A stretch of 64,000 nucleotides of DNA, from NCBI GenBank assembly GCA_964499235.1, contig CAZCKC010000004.1:1-64000 (forward strand). The letters run 5' to 3'. The stretch is from JAFGRR01 sp964499235. GTDB lineage: Bacteria > Planctomycetota > Phycisphaerae > UBA1845 > Fen-1342. Position numbers and translations under genes: made by a program. Shown here in pieces: positions 7,020 to 16,000 of the stretch (its first letter is position 1; every line of letters starts with the position of its first letter). The notes beneath the pieces are model-generated. The model saw only the letters and a program-made list of their open reading frames with translations, searched no databases and had not been told where the DNA came from.

Positions 7020-9779
7020 ATGTCCTGGCGCCACGTGAAGATCGCATGCCTCTTGGTCGCGTCGGGGGCGCTGGTCGGTTGTCCCGCCCCGCCCGGTGTT
7101 TCCGATCCCACCGGCAGTGCCGGCAGCTCGCCGGGAGCCGACGCCCTCGAGCAGTTAGCCTACTCGATCATGGTCGCCCGCGTGGAGGATCACCGCCGCC
7201 TCCACGGCAGTGCGAAGCCGCGGCAGCGGGCGCAGGGGATCCTCGACCTCTTCAATGGCCCGTGCTTTAACGGCGGCGAGCGCAGCACCGCGCCCGACGG
7301 CACGATGACGTTTGACGGCTGCGAGATCTTCCCGGGCGTCGAATTGAACGGTGGTGTGCGGGTGATTCCGAGCCCGCATGGGCAGGGCGGGCGCATCGAG
7401 TTCCTCGACCTGCATGGCACCAAGGACGGCAACGACTTTCGCGTCGACGGCTCGATCGAGGAGCGGGAGGACGCCGACGGCGGCCTGACGTTCGAGTTCG
7501 ACCTGCGGTCGTCCACCGTCGATGGTGAGTACAACGACGAGTACAACGTCGACGGCGAGATCCACGTCACGCCCGACGCCAAGGTCTTCGGGGACCTGCG
7601 GACCGACACGGGAGACGAATTTGACTTCCAGCGGCCGTCGAACTGCCGTTTTGACGGGCAGGACCTCCTGGGGTTGCTGGACGATCCCGACGCGTTCGCG
7701 CGGCTGTGTCCCGATGAGGAGTTTGGACCGTTGGCGTCCGGTGTCGTCGACCTGCCCGACGATCCGGCCGGGCTCGACCTGGCGGCGCAGATCCTGGCGG
7801 AGATCGGGCCGGACGAGCGGGCGACGGCCGTGCTCGAGCCGAGCGCGCACCGGCCGAACACGCTCTTCGGGCTAGCGTTCGAGCATGCCCGGGCGTTCGT
7901 GCAGCTCGACGCGGTCGGCCTCGACGTCGTTGGCGTCAGCGTGGAGGATGTGAGCGGGCGTCACCTCTACACGCTGGAGAGTCGCTACCGCGGGTTCAGG
8001 CTGACGCTCGGCACGGGGGACCGGCTGGAGCTGGAGTTGACCGAAGGCGGCGCGCTCACGGCCAACTTCCTGTTGAACTCGACCATGCCGCCGAGCACGA
8101 TCGCGGTCCGGATCGGGCCCGATGACGAAGCGCTGCTGAACGAAACGCGCACGCAGGTGTTTGCCGATCCGAACCCCGACTATGGGTTGAAGTCGCCTGG
8201 TCCGCCCGCGAAGGCCCTCCTGCGGGTGGCCGGGATTCGGCTCGAGCGTGACGATTGCGTGGGTTTGCTGGGAACGGTGCGGTCGGGCGGCAGCGCGCTG
8301 TGTGACTTGAAGGACGTGTTCACGGGCGAGCTGCTCGAGCGGGTGCCGGAGACGCTGTGCGTGCTCTCGAAGCGCGCCTTGGCGCAGGGCCCGATCACGG
8401 ACAAGCAGGAGCTTGGCGCGATCAACCTGAGCCTGACGGTCTGGTGCACGACGCTGAAGGGGCTGGGTCTGGGTGCGAGGTTCTTTTCGAAGCTGACGCC
8501 GGCCGAGATCGGCTGCAAGGTGCTCACGCTCGGCACGGAGGCGATCCAGACGGGGACGGGTGAGGACCCGGAGGATCTCGTCTGCGGTGTCGTCACGCGC
8601 GGCAACTGGTTCGAGAATCGCATCGAGGTCATCGGCTTCGTCAACGCGGATGGCAGCACCGGGGACACGGGCGGTGCGACTGCGGATGCGCGGGTGGTCC
8701 CGTTTGGTCCCGACCCGGCGCACCCGACGTTTGAATGGGCGTCGCAGCTCGTGCCGCAGGCCGAGCAGGTCATCGTGACGGCCGAGTCCGAGAGCGGCGC
8801 GCAGGAGCTGTACTACTGGCTGGCGCGCGGTGAGCGGTCGATCTCGCAGCCGGTCACGTACGGGCATTACAACCGTGGTGTAAGGGGCGTGAGCAACGTG
8901 CCGTACCCGGCCCCGCCGCTGCTGATCCTGCCGGACGACTGGTTCTACCGATTGCGCATCGACCTGATTGACGGGACCACGATCCAGACGCGCTTTCGGA
9001 TGGTGGATCCGGGGACGACGGCACTCCGTGGGAACATCGGCGAGACCATCGGGACGGAGCCGGGCTTCTTTGGTGATCGGGTGGTCACGTCGCCGGTGGC
9101 TGGCGCGTCGGTTCAAGTCCTGACCCTCGACGGCGAACTGATCACTGATGGCGAGACCGACGAGGATGGCGACTACTACATCGGTGGGCTCGAACTCGAC
9201 ACGACGTTCCTGGTGCGGGTCGAGAAGAACGGCTACGCCAAGGTGCAGCGGAAGATCAAGACTCGGTTCAGCGGCGAGACGACGCTGAACGTGCGCATCC
9301 CGCCGCAGAATTCCAACTGCGGCTCGGACCTCGGTTTGATCAAGCCGATCAGTGGGCCGGTCGCCCGCGAAAAGTTCCAGGATGTGCTAGACAGCCCGAT
9401 CGGCGAAGGTGTCGACCCTAGCGGGCTGCTGATCTGCGTCACGGGCACGCGGACCAACGTCGTGGTGAATTGGAACCCGGCGTGGGTTGCGGACCATATG
9501 CGGGCGGTCGATGCTTCTCACGTTGGCGATTACTCGGATGCCGAGCTGCGGCCGAACGCGGTCGCGCTCCGCGACCCCGTAACGCGGGAATCGATCATCC
9601 GCAGCTTCGACCATGTCGATTTCGATCCCCCGATCGAGTTGAAGTTCAAGACCCAGGAAGGCGAGCCCGTGAAACCGGTGCTCGTGCCCGGGCGCGAGTA
9701 CATCCTGCATCTCGAGGTGTTTGTCGGCGACCTCGTGGTGATCACCAGCGAGCCGCGGCTGCGCTTCATTGCCCGCTAG
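7020..9779 (+). CDS. Large secreted lipoprotein with a carboxypeptidase-regulatory-like (Ig-fold) domain
   Basis: The start at 7020 follows a GGGGGA ribosome site and gives a lipoprotein signal with LVGC (Cys21), so the protein is anchored to a membrane and faces the periplasm or exterior. It has 919 residues. The N-terminal third is acidic and beta-rich with no family I recognise. Cys residues recur through the middle part (CDLKDVF, CVLSKRA, CTTLKGL, CKVLTLG). About residues 690-760 resemble a carboxypeptidase-regulatory-like domain: SPVAGASVQVLTLDGELITD, then DEDGDYYIGGLE and VEKNGYAKVQRKI, the usual order of these folds. The C-terminus is another beta domain ending RLRFIAR. No catalytic motif is visible. 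It stands alone; 10 bases beyond its stop on the other strand are remnants of a broken gene. Confidence 0.8.
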   Translation: MSWRHVKIACLLVASGALVGCPAPPGVSDPTGSAGSSPGADALEQLAYSIMVARVEDHRRLHGSAKPRQRAQGILDLFNGPCFNGGERSTAPDGTMTFDGCEIFPGVELNGGVRVIPSPHGQGGRIEFLDLHGTKDGNDFRVDGSIEEREDADGGLTFEFDLRSSTVDGEYNDEYNVDGEIHVTPDAKVFGDLRTDTGDEFDFQRPSNCRFDGQDLLGLLDDPDAFARLCPDEEFGPLASGVVDLPDDPAGLDLAAQILAEIGPDERATAVLEPSAHRPNTLFGLAFEHARAFVQLDAVGLDVVGVSVEDVSGRHLYTLESRYRGFRLTLGTGDRLELELTEGGALTANFLLNSTMPPSTIAVRIGPDDEALLNETRTQVFADPNPDYGLKSPGPPAKALLRVAGIRLERDDCVGLLGTVRSGGSALCDLKDVFTGELLERVPETLCVLSKRALAQGPITDKQELGAINLSLTVWCTTLKGLGLGARFFSKLTPAEIGCKVLTLGTEAIQTGTGEDPEDLVCGVVTRGNWFENRIEVIGFVNADGSTGDTGGATADARVVPFGPDPAHPTFEWASQLVPQAEQVIVTAESESGAQELYYWLARGERSISQPVTYGHYNRGVRGVSNVPYPAPPLLILPDDWFYRLRIDLIDGTTIQTRFRMVDPGTTALRGNIGETIGTEPGFFGDRVVTSPVAGASVQVLTLDGELITDGETDEDGDYYIGGLELDTTFLVRVEKNGYAKVQRKIKTRFSGETTLNVRIPPQNSNCGSDLGLIKPISGPVAREKFQDVLDSPIGEGVDPSGLLICVTGTRTNVVVNWNPAWVADHMRAVDASHVGDYSDAELRPNAVALRDPVTRESIIRSFDHVDFDPPIELKFKTQEGEPVKPVLVPGREYILHLEVFVGDLVVITSEPRLRFIAR

Positions 9780-9893
9780 GAAGCGGGACGCGTCGGGTGG
9801 TAACGCGCTCCCGCCGCCGCACCAGCAGCAGGCCGGCGTATGTCGAGTCGATCAGCGCGTGCGTTCCCGCCTGCGTGGCACCCTCGAACACGT

Positions 9894-10181
9894 TCACGTA
9901 GTACGAGATGCGAATCTGGCGGGCAGGTTTCCGGCTGCGGCCGCGCGGGCGCCTGCGTCATCGGGGAAGTAGGTCGGCAGATAGCCCTGGCGCGTGCCCT
10001 GGAGGTAGCCGCTGTCACCGACGCCGCCGGTCGGTTGCCAAGTGAGCCCCGACGTGTCCCAGCCGTCGGGTCCGTCATCAAATTCGGCCGTATAGACGGT
10101 GCCCGCGCTCGCCACGAACGGACAACTGAGCCATAGCAGTGCGAGTCCGATTCTCCAGTTCATGCGGCGTGCGCGGTTCAT
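9894..10181 (-). pseudogene. Truncated/frameshifted exported protein
   Basis: The start at 10181 is preceded by GAGGGAGAAA, a strong ribosome site, and opens a signal peptide (MNWRIGLALLWLSCPFVASA). The mature part begins TVYTAEFDDGPDGWDTSGLTWQPTGG, resembling the first strands of jelly-roll (CBM/LamG-like) domains of planctomycete exported proteins. The frame stops at 9894 after 95 residues. A second frame continues downstream with plausible protein (QIRISYYVNVFEGATQAG and HALIDSTYAGLLLV) to a stop at 9766, inside the end of the neighbouring lipoprotein gene. A frameshift near 9915-9930 plus loss of the rest is likely. Function is unknown. Confidence 0.5.
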
Positions 10182-10520
10182 GCCTTTCTCCCTCTCGATA
10201 ATCGGCAAAACAAGAATAGAGTATCTCCATTGCGTGACCCGACCCTCCCCCTGTCACCTGACTTATTCCACCCAGAACCTTTCTGTCTCGTGTGCATGGC
10301 CCGTCCGGGCGAGGTGTGCACCGCGCTCGCCGTTTGGCCAACGCCGACACCCTGACCGAAATGCGCACGCACGTCAGGACGCGCGATGCTCCGTGCCCGG
10401 TCCCTCCGTGCACTGTGCGACCGAATCGTGCGTTGCAACGGAACGGTTCGAGACATTGCAGGCTCACGGAAACCATTGTTTTGGCTGTCAAACAGGTGTA
10501 CAGTAGCGGATTACGGCAGG

Positions 10521-10538
10521 ACGAGCCGTGCGGCTCGT
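10521..10538. repeat. Inverted repeat (7-bp arms)
   Basis: ACGAGCC and GGCTCGT flank a GTGC loop. On the plus strand it is followed by TGTAATTT, so it could end a transcript; it could equally be an operator. It lies 24 bases before another perfect hairpin. Confidence 0.5.
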
Positions 10539-10562
10539 TGTAATTTGTGGCCGATAACCGTC

Positions 10563-10582
10563 CGACTTCGATCGCGAAGTCG
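10563..10582. repeat. Inverted repeat (8-bp arms)
   Basis: CGACTTCG and CGAAGTCG flank ATCG. The arms are perfect and not simple GC runs. It lies about 280 bases upstream of the secreted gene at 10864. It may be a small RNA hairpin, terminator or protein-binding site. Confidence 0.5.
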
Positions 10583-10863
10583 CATTACACATGCTGAGCC
10601 GATCGGGGCGGCGGCCACCGACCGTGGGCGAAGCGAGTCACCCGCAACGCTCCGATCTACGATTGCCTGCGGTTCGAGGGGCCTTGCAGGCTCGGCCCCG
10701 AATGACGGCACCGTAAGCGGGTCGAGTGACGCTGAGGGCATCCGGGGCGACGGCTGCGACGGCCGCGAGACAAGTGGGTCCGTCAGCACCGGTCACGGAG
10801 TGGTAGACGGTGTAAGTTCCTGCCTTGAATGGATTTGGCATCAGCAGGGGATCGAGGTGCATC

Positions 10864-12198
10864 ATGAGAGTTGACTTGGGACGACGACTGGCGGGACTGG
10901 CGATGGCGTTGGGAGCGGCTGCGGCCGCGTCGGGCCAATATTCCGTGCTGGTCGAATTTGACGATATTCGGATCGGGAATCAGTACAACCTTCTCGGCGG
11001 GGCGGCCGTGCTCGACGGCACGCTATACGCCATCGTCCGCGGCATCGAGAGCGACGTCACACCCGTCTGGGAATCGCAGATCGTCCGCGTTGACGATCCA
11101 TTCGGCCTGCCGCAGCCATCTTTGCTGGTCGCGGACGCCGATTGGAAAGCGCTAGTGGCTGGCGACGATTTCACAACCATCCTGGCCGGCAACCGGATGA
11201 CGCTGATCAACGGACAGTTGCAGTTCGCCGACCAGGCGAGCGACGGCGTCTACCGCGTCGATCCCATCCTCGGCGGGGCGACGCCGCTGGTCACGGCGGC
11301 CGACATCGACGTCCACACGGGCGCCGGCTTGGGCAACCTCGTCGACGCCGTTGCGGTCTCGCCCTGGGGCGAGATGGCGATTTATGACCAAGCCAGCGAT
11401 TCGGTCTTGCTGGTCGCCCCGGACGGTGAACTGACGACGTTCATCAGCGCGAGCGACTTCGCGGCCGACCTGCCGGGCAACCCGATCAACTATGTGGCGG
11501 GCGGGATGACCTTCGACGACCGCGGGCTTTTCTACTGGACGCTGTCGCAGACCGGCAGCACGGGCGACGCGGGCGGGAAGATTTACCGGCGGGACTGCGA
11601 CGGGACGATCACGGCGATCCTTGACCAGCCGAACATCTGGGACGTCACTTTCCGGCTGGGCACGGGCTTTTTCGGCAACATCGGCTACAACGACGTGTTC
11701 TATGGGCCGGACGGCAACCTGTACTTCTACGACCGCGACTCGGACGGGATCCTTTACTTCGACCCCGACGACCCGCGGTTGCCGTTTCCGGTTGATCAGA
11801 TCATGCCGGAGGACCTGCTGTTCAGCTACCTGACGGAAACCGAGCTCGTGGCTGGCCCGGCCGGCACGGACTTCGTCTCCGCCTTTCACGCGGTCGACGA
11901 TCACCTTTATTGGAACCATATTGTTTCGAGCAGCGCTGACCTCTACACGGCGCCCCTGGCGGGTGAGCTGATCAAGGACGCCGATTTCGACCGGAGCCGC
12001 ACCGTGGACGTCGTCGACTTCATGCTCTTCGAGGACGACGCAAGTCTGGCGATGGGCCCGGGGGTGGCGTATGACCCGGATCTGTCGACGTTGCCGGCCG
12101 ACTGTCGCGGGTTTCTGCCGACCGACATCGACGTGGACGGCGACATTGATCTGGCCGACTTCGCCGGCCTCGCACTAGAATACGGATTCGGCACATAG
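10864..12198 (+). CDS. Secreted repeat (propeller-like) protein with C-terminal dockerin-like calcium repeats
   Basis: The start at 10864 follows GGGGATCGAGG and opens a signal peptide ending AAAAASGQ. The 444-residue protein has a run of short repeats with a strand-turn-D-G pattern (GVYRVDPILGG, DSVLLVAPDGELTTF, GNLYFYDRDSDGILYFDPDD) suggestive of a beta-propeller such as those that read calcium or polymer surfaces. The last 70 residues form two dockerin-like loops (DADFDRSRTVDVVDFMLF and DIDVDGDIDLADFAGLAL). The general architecture resembles the PEP-CTERM protein at 28848, which has a different C-terminal sorting tail. A pseudopilin gene follows 43 bases later on the same strand. Function is not known. 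Confidence 0.75.
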   Translation: MRVDLGRRLAGLAMALGAAAAASGQYSVLVEFDDIRIGNQYNLLGGAAVLDGTLYAIVRGIESDVTPVWESQIVRVDDPFGLPQPSLLVADADWKALVAGDDFTTILAGNRMTLINGQLQFADQASDGVYRVDPILGGATPLVTAADIDVHTGAGLGNLVDAVAVSPWGEMAIYDQASDSVLLVAPDGELTTFISASDFAADLPGNPINYVAGGMTFDDRGLFYWTLSQTGSTGDAGGKIYRRDCDGTITAILDQPNIWDVTFRLGTGFFGNIGYNDVFYGPDGNLYFYDRDSDGILYFDPDDPRLPFPVDQIMPEDLLFSYLTETELVAGPAGTDFVSAFHAVDDHLYWNHIVSSSADLYTAPLAGELIKDADFDRSRTVDVVDFMLFEDDASLAMGPGVAYDPDLSTLPADCRGFLPTDIDVDGDIDLADFAGLALEYGFGT

Positions 12199-12241
12199 CC
12201 TGGCTGTCCGGGGGGTGACCCGCCGAACCGAGGTACGAATC

Positions 12242-13051
12242 ATGACTGCTTTTCCGTCGAGCAACCGACTCACGACACGGCCCGCACGCGTTCAGGGTTT
12301 TACGCTCATCGAGCTGCTGGTCGTGGTGGCGATCATCGCCCTGCTGATCTCGATCCTCCTGCCGTCGCTGAACCGCGCCCGGCAGCAGGCCAAGGACGTC
12401 GTCTGCCAGAGCAATCTTCGCAGCATCGGCACGGCCCTCGGCGGCTATCGGGCGGAGAGCTATCGCGGTGTCTACCCGGCCGCGGTGACGATGGGCGGCG
12501 CTCCGTACCGCATCCTGCCCGGCGAAATCGGCCAGTTCTCGAAGCGCGAGGAGCTCTACGGCATCGCGGCGCTGCTGGAGGAGCAAGGCGGGGTGCCGGC
12601 CGACGCTAAGCTTTGGACCTGCCCGCGCAACGAGCGTGATGCCGAGTTCAAGAACACCTACCGCTACAGCGACATCGACAAGCAGACCCAGAATCCGAGG
12701 TACTACAAGGCCGTCGCGCGGCGCGATCCCAACAAGCCGATCGAGGAGCGCGAGTTTACGTATTTCCCGATAGTGGCGGACAACTGGAACCTCCGGCCTT
12801 ACCCCGCCGGGTTCCCCAAGCCCGAGTCCAAGATCGGGAACAACCGGCCGTATTTCATTGAAGATCTCTACTGGCACAGCGGCACGGCGAGTCGAGCGTA
12901 CGCGCCGCTTTACATTGGCTCGCCCGACGCTTCCGAGCCAAACGACGCCGAGCCGATCTTCAAGGGACCGGGCTACTATAGCCTGTTCCTGGATCTGTCG
13001 GTCGGCTTCACGGTGTCGCAGGACGAAGACGCGATCGTCGGCTTACGTTAA
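12242..13051 (+). CDS. Pseudopilin-like protein (prepilin-type N-terminal cleavage/methylation motif)
   Basis: The ATG at 12242 (after GAGGTACGAATC) is preferred to the GTG at 12215. The leader ends VQGFTLIELLVVVAIIALL, where prepilin peptidase cuts between Gly and Phe; Glu5 of the mature form is present. The hydrophobic helix (about 20-45) is followed by the usual RARQQAKDVVCQSNLRSIG segment and a globular domain with Cys residues (CPRNERDAEF). The 269-residue protein belongs to the expanded planctomycete family of PulG-like proteins that form or decorate type II secretion/type IV-pilus-like fibres. The H-x9-DG motif found in the second copy (57114) is not obvious here. It probably shares a transcript with the secreted gene at 10864. 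Confidence 0.85.
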   Translation: MTAFPSSNRLTTRPARVQGFTLIELLVVVAIIALLISILLPSLNRARQQAKDVVCQSNLRSIGTALGGYRAESYRGVYPAAVTMGGAPYRILPGEIGQFSKREELYGIAALLEEQGGVPADAKLWTCPRNERDAEFKNTYRYSDIDKQTQNPRYYKAVARRDPNKPIEEREFTYFPIVADNWNLRPYPAGFPKPESKIGNNRPYFIEDLYWHSGTASRAYAPLYIGSPDASEPNDAEPIFKGPGYYSLFLDLSVGFTVSQDEDAIVGLR

Positions 13052-13073
13052 GCCGCATGGGCTGCTGGTGACA

Positions 13074-16000
13074 TCAACGTGCCGTTTCCAGTCGGCCACG
13101 GGGGAGCAGTCCGGCCGCTTCGATGCGCTGCCGCAGCGTAGTCGTCGCTGCTTGGTCTCCCACGCGCGCTGCCAGGTCCAGCAGCCACAGCTCGGCCGTC
13201 GTGGGTTCTTCCCCCAGCAATGCTTGGCCTGCAGCGAGCGCATTGCGGGCCAGCGTGTCGTCGCCGTTTTCATCGGCCCAAGCACCAAGTAGCGCCAACG
13301 TTTGTAGCTTTCGCGACGGATGCAGGGCGGCCTGGTCGACCCGTACTAGAAGCCGCTGCGCCAGCTTGCGTACGCGTTCAGGTTCCTGAGTCGCTTCTAC
13401 GCGGGGCAGGTACGCGGTCGCGTCCAGCGGCACCAGGTCGCCGTACGCCAGTGGCGTGAGCCGCACCAGCTCCGCCATCCAGCGGTCGAATGCCGACTCG
13501 TCGCCGCGCACCGCCGCCTGCCGGGCCAGGCCCTGAATGGTGCGCGGATAGAAGCGGCTGACGTTCGCGCGGGAGAGGCGCTGCTCCAGTCGGAGCCGGT
13601 GATCGTCGGCCACGGCGGGTGGCGTGTGCGCGGCGAACATGCGCAGCAGCATCGCTTCCATCCCGTCCCGGAGGCGCTCCGTCGGCGGCATCGCGGCCGC
13701 CTCCAGGAAGTGCGGCCACAAGCCGTCCGCCGCCGACCCGGTCTCAGGGGTGCCGTGCGTGGCGAGCTGTTCCAGCCACCGCCGCCACCGCCCGACCCAC
13801 AGCCCGCGCCGCGGCGTGCCCAGCTGCTCGGCCAGCCGCAGCCGCCAGACCGCTGCCGCCGCCTCAGCGTTGGTTTTCGCCAGCAGCCGCGCCCGCAGGC
13901 TGCGGTCCAGCGGCTCGGGCAGCTCGAGCACTGCCAACCTCAGGCTGACGCGTTCGATCGCCGCCGGCGATAGCGCGAGCGGCTGTGTCTCGGCTAGCGC
14001 GCTTAGCAGGTAGAAGTCGCGCAGGTGCGCCTGGTCGGCCTCGAACCGCGCGACCACCATCGCCTTCAAAGCATCCAATTCACCGCGCGTTTGGGCGGCT
14101 GCGATCCGCGACCGCGCCAGCTCCGGCAGATCGTTGCGGTTGGGGGCGGCCGACCGCCACCAGGCGGCGTATTCTTCCGCAAACCCGGGCGTGCCGGCCA
14201 CCTCGACGAACAGCAGTTTCCGGTCGCGGTAGTCGTCCGTGTGCCTCGCCGCGAGATAGCCGCGCAACCCGCCGAGCGGCGTCTCGGCCGGCGCGGTCGG
14301 CACGTAAAACCGCCGCTCGAGCCGGTTTGTCGTGAGGAATCGCCGGAATAGGAGCAGGGCGCGCTCGTCCTGACCGAGAGCCGTCTCGAGGTGGAGGGAA
14401 CGCATGGCGGCGAGCGCGCCGGTGTCCTGCGCGATGACGTCGCGGGCGGCGTGTAGCCGGCCGAGATGCCGGTGGGCGTCCGCCAGCTCGCTGAGCTCCC
14501 ACGATTGGATCACCTCCGCGTTGGCGCGGTGGGGGGTGAGCGCGTCGACGAGCGCTTGCCAATCGAGGTTGTCCGCCAAGTAGTCGATCAGCTCCCGCCG
14601 CACGGTGCGCTCGCTGGGTTGCTGGGCGAACGCCGCCTGGAGGATCGCCGTCGCGGCGTGCTGGCGGCCGGCATGGCGATGCAGCGCGAACAGCGTCATT
14701 TGCTCGACGATCGACGCGGTCCCCATGCGCGTGGCCAACTCCAGCTCCTGCACGATCTCATGCCGGTTTGACGCGCTGAGGACGGGCACGAGGGCCTGGA
14801 TCATCCGCCACGCGTCCTCATCGAACTGGGCGGCGCGGTGGAGCTCACGCATGACCTCGTCGGCCAGCTCGGCGCCGCGCGCGTTTTCCTCCACCTGCGC
14901 GAACGCCTGGGCGGCGGCTGCACGCACGGCCAGGTTGTCCGGCTGCTGCGCGAGTAGATAAGCCGCGATGACCCGGCCGAGCGCCCCCTGCAGCGTGTTG
15001 TGCTGCCAGCTCGGCCGCGTCAGGGCCAGGTAGGGCTCATGGCGCGGCAGCCGTAGCTCGGGCGACAGCGCGAGCAGCCGCTCGACCTGCGCGACGAGCG
15101 TCGGCGGGGGCTCGTTGGCGTAATAGGCCGCGACGCCGAACAGCACGTCGAGCCGCTGGTTTGCGTCCGCAGCCGCCCAGGCCGCTTCGAGCAGCGCCGC
15201 CTGTTCGTCGGCTGGCGCCAGCAGCAGCAACGCGCTTAGCCGCCGGGCCGCGCCGGCGGATCGCGCGGCAACGCGTTCGGCCAGGGCGCGGCTCGTCGTG
15301 TCCCAGGGCTGGACTGCCGCTCGCAGTTGCAGGAGCAGCCAGGCGAGTTCGACGTTCGCCTGCGCCGGGTCGCCCGCCAAGTCGGTGATCCGCTGGTCGA
15401 GCGTGCGGCGGCCGCTGTCGGACAGCCGGCCCCAGGCCACGCGGAGGCCCGTTTCCAGTGGCGCGAGCTGCCGACTGGCGGTTCGTTCGCCTGCGAGCGC
15501 GAGCGGCAGTTGGAGGATCAGGCGTTCGAGGGCCGCATCATCTTCAAGGGCGAGGCTCACTGGCAGCAGCTGGAGGAGCTCCGCGGCGGTTAACGTCTCC
15601 CGTGCCGCGACCAGGGTTGCGAGCAGTTCCCGCGCGCGGTCGCGTTCGTTGAGCAGCAGCAGGGCGGCAGCCTGCGCGGCCGGTAACGGCTCCAGCGCGG
15701 TATCCGGCGGCGTCTGCAAGGCGTCGCGGAGCTGCTGGTAACGTAGCAGTGGGGTGGGCAGGGGGGTTGTGGGATCGCCGGCCTCGAGCCAGGAAAGCGC
15801 CTGTTCGGGCAGGCCCCATTCCAGCCACGCGGCCGCGACGGACTGCCGCAGCGCCGGGTCCGCGGGGAAGGTTGCGCGCACGTTGCGGTCACAGCGGCCG
15901 GCGAAATCGAGATCGTTCAGGCAGAAGCCGACGAAGCGGGCGATCCGCGCGAGGTTAGCGATGCGGGGCGCCTGCGCGACTGCGCTGACCTCCGCCGAGG

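Larger units (their letters stand above)
10182..10863. other. Non-coding stretch with two hairpins between divergent genes
   Basis: About 680 bases without a credible gene. The open frames here lack ribosome sites and read as arginine- or serine-rich nonsense. The stretch is more A/T-rich than its surroundings around 10180-10300 and 10460-10560. It holds two clear hairpins (10521-10538 and 10563-10582) and should contain promoters for the divergent genes at 10181 and 10864, but no convincing -35/-10 pair was found. Confidence 0.5.

Noticed and set aside
7872..9116. Long minus-strand frame over the large lipoprotein gene
   Set aside because: It is Arg/His-rich with no ribosome site and mirrors the codon pattern of the plus-strand gene, as do the other long antisense frames in the window.
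10386..10874. 162-codon plus-strand frame before the secreted gene
   Set aside because: It has no ribosome site, poor composition, runs over both hairpins and overlaps the real start at 10864.
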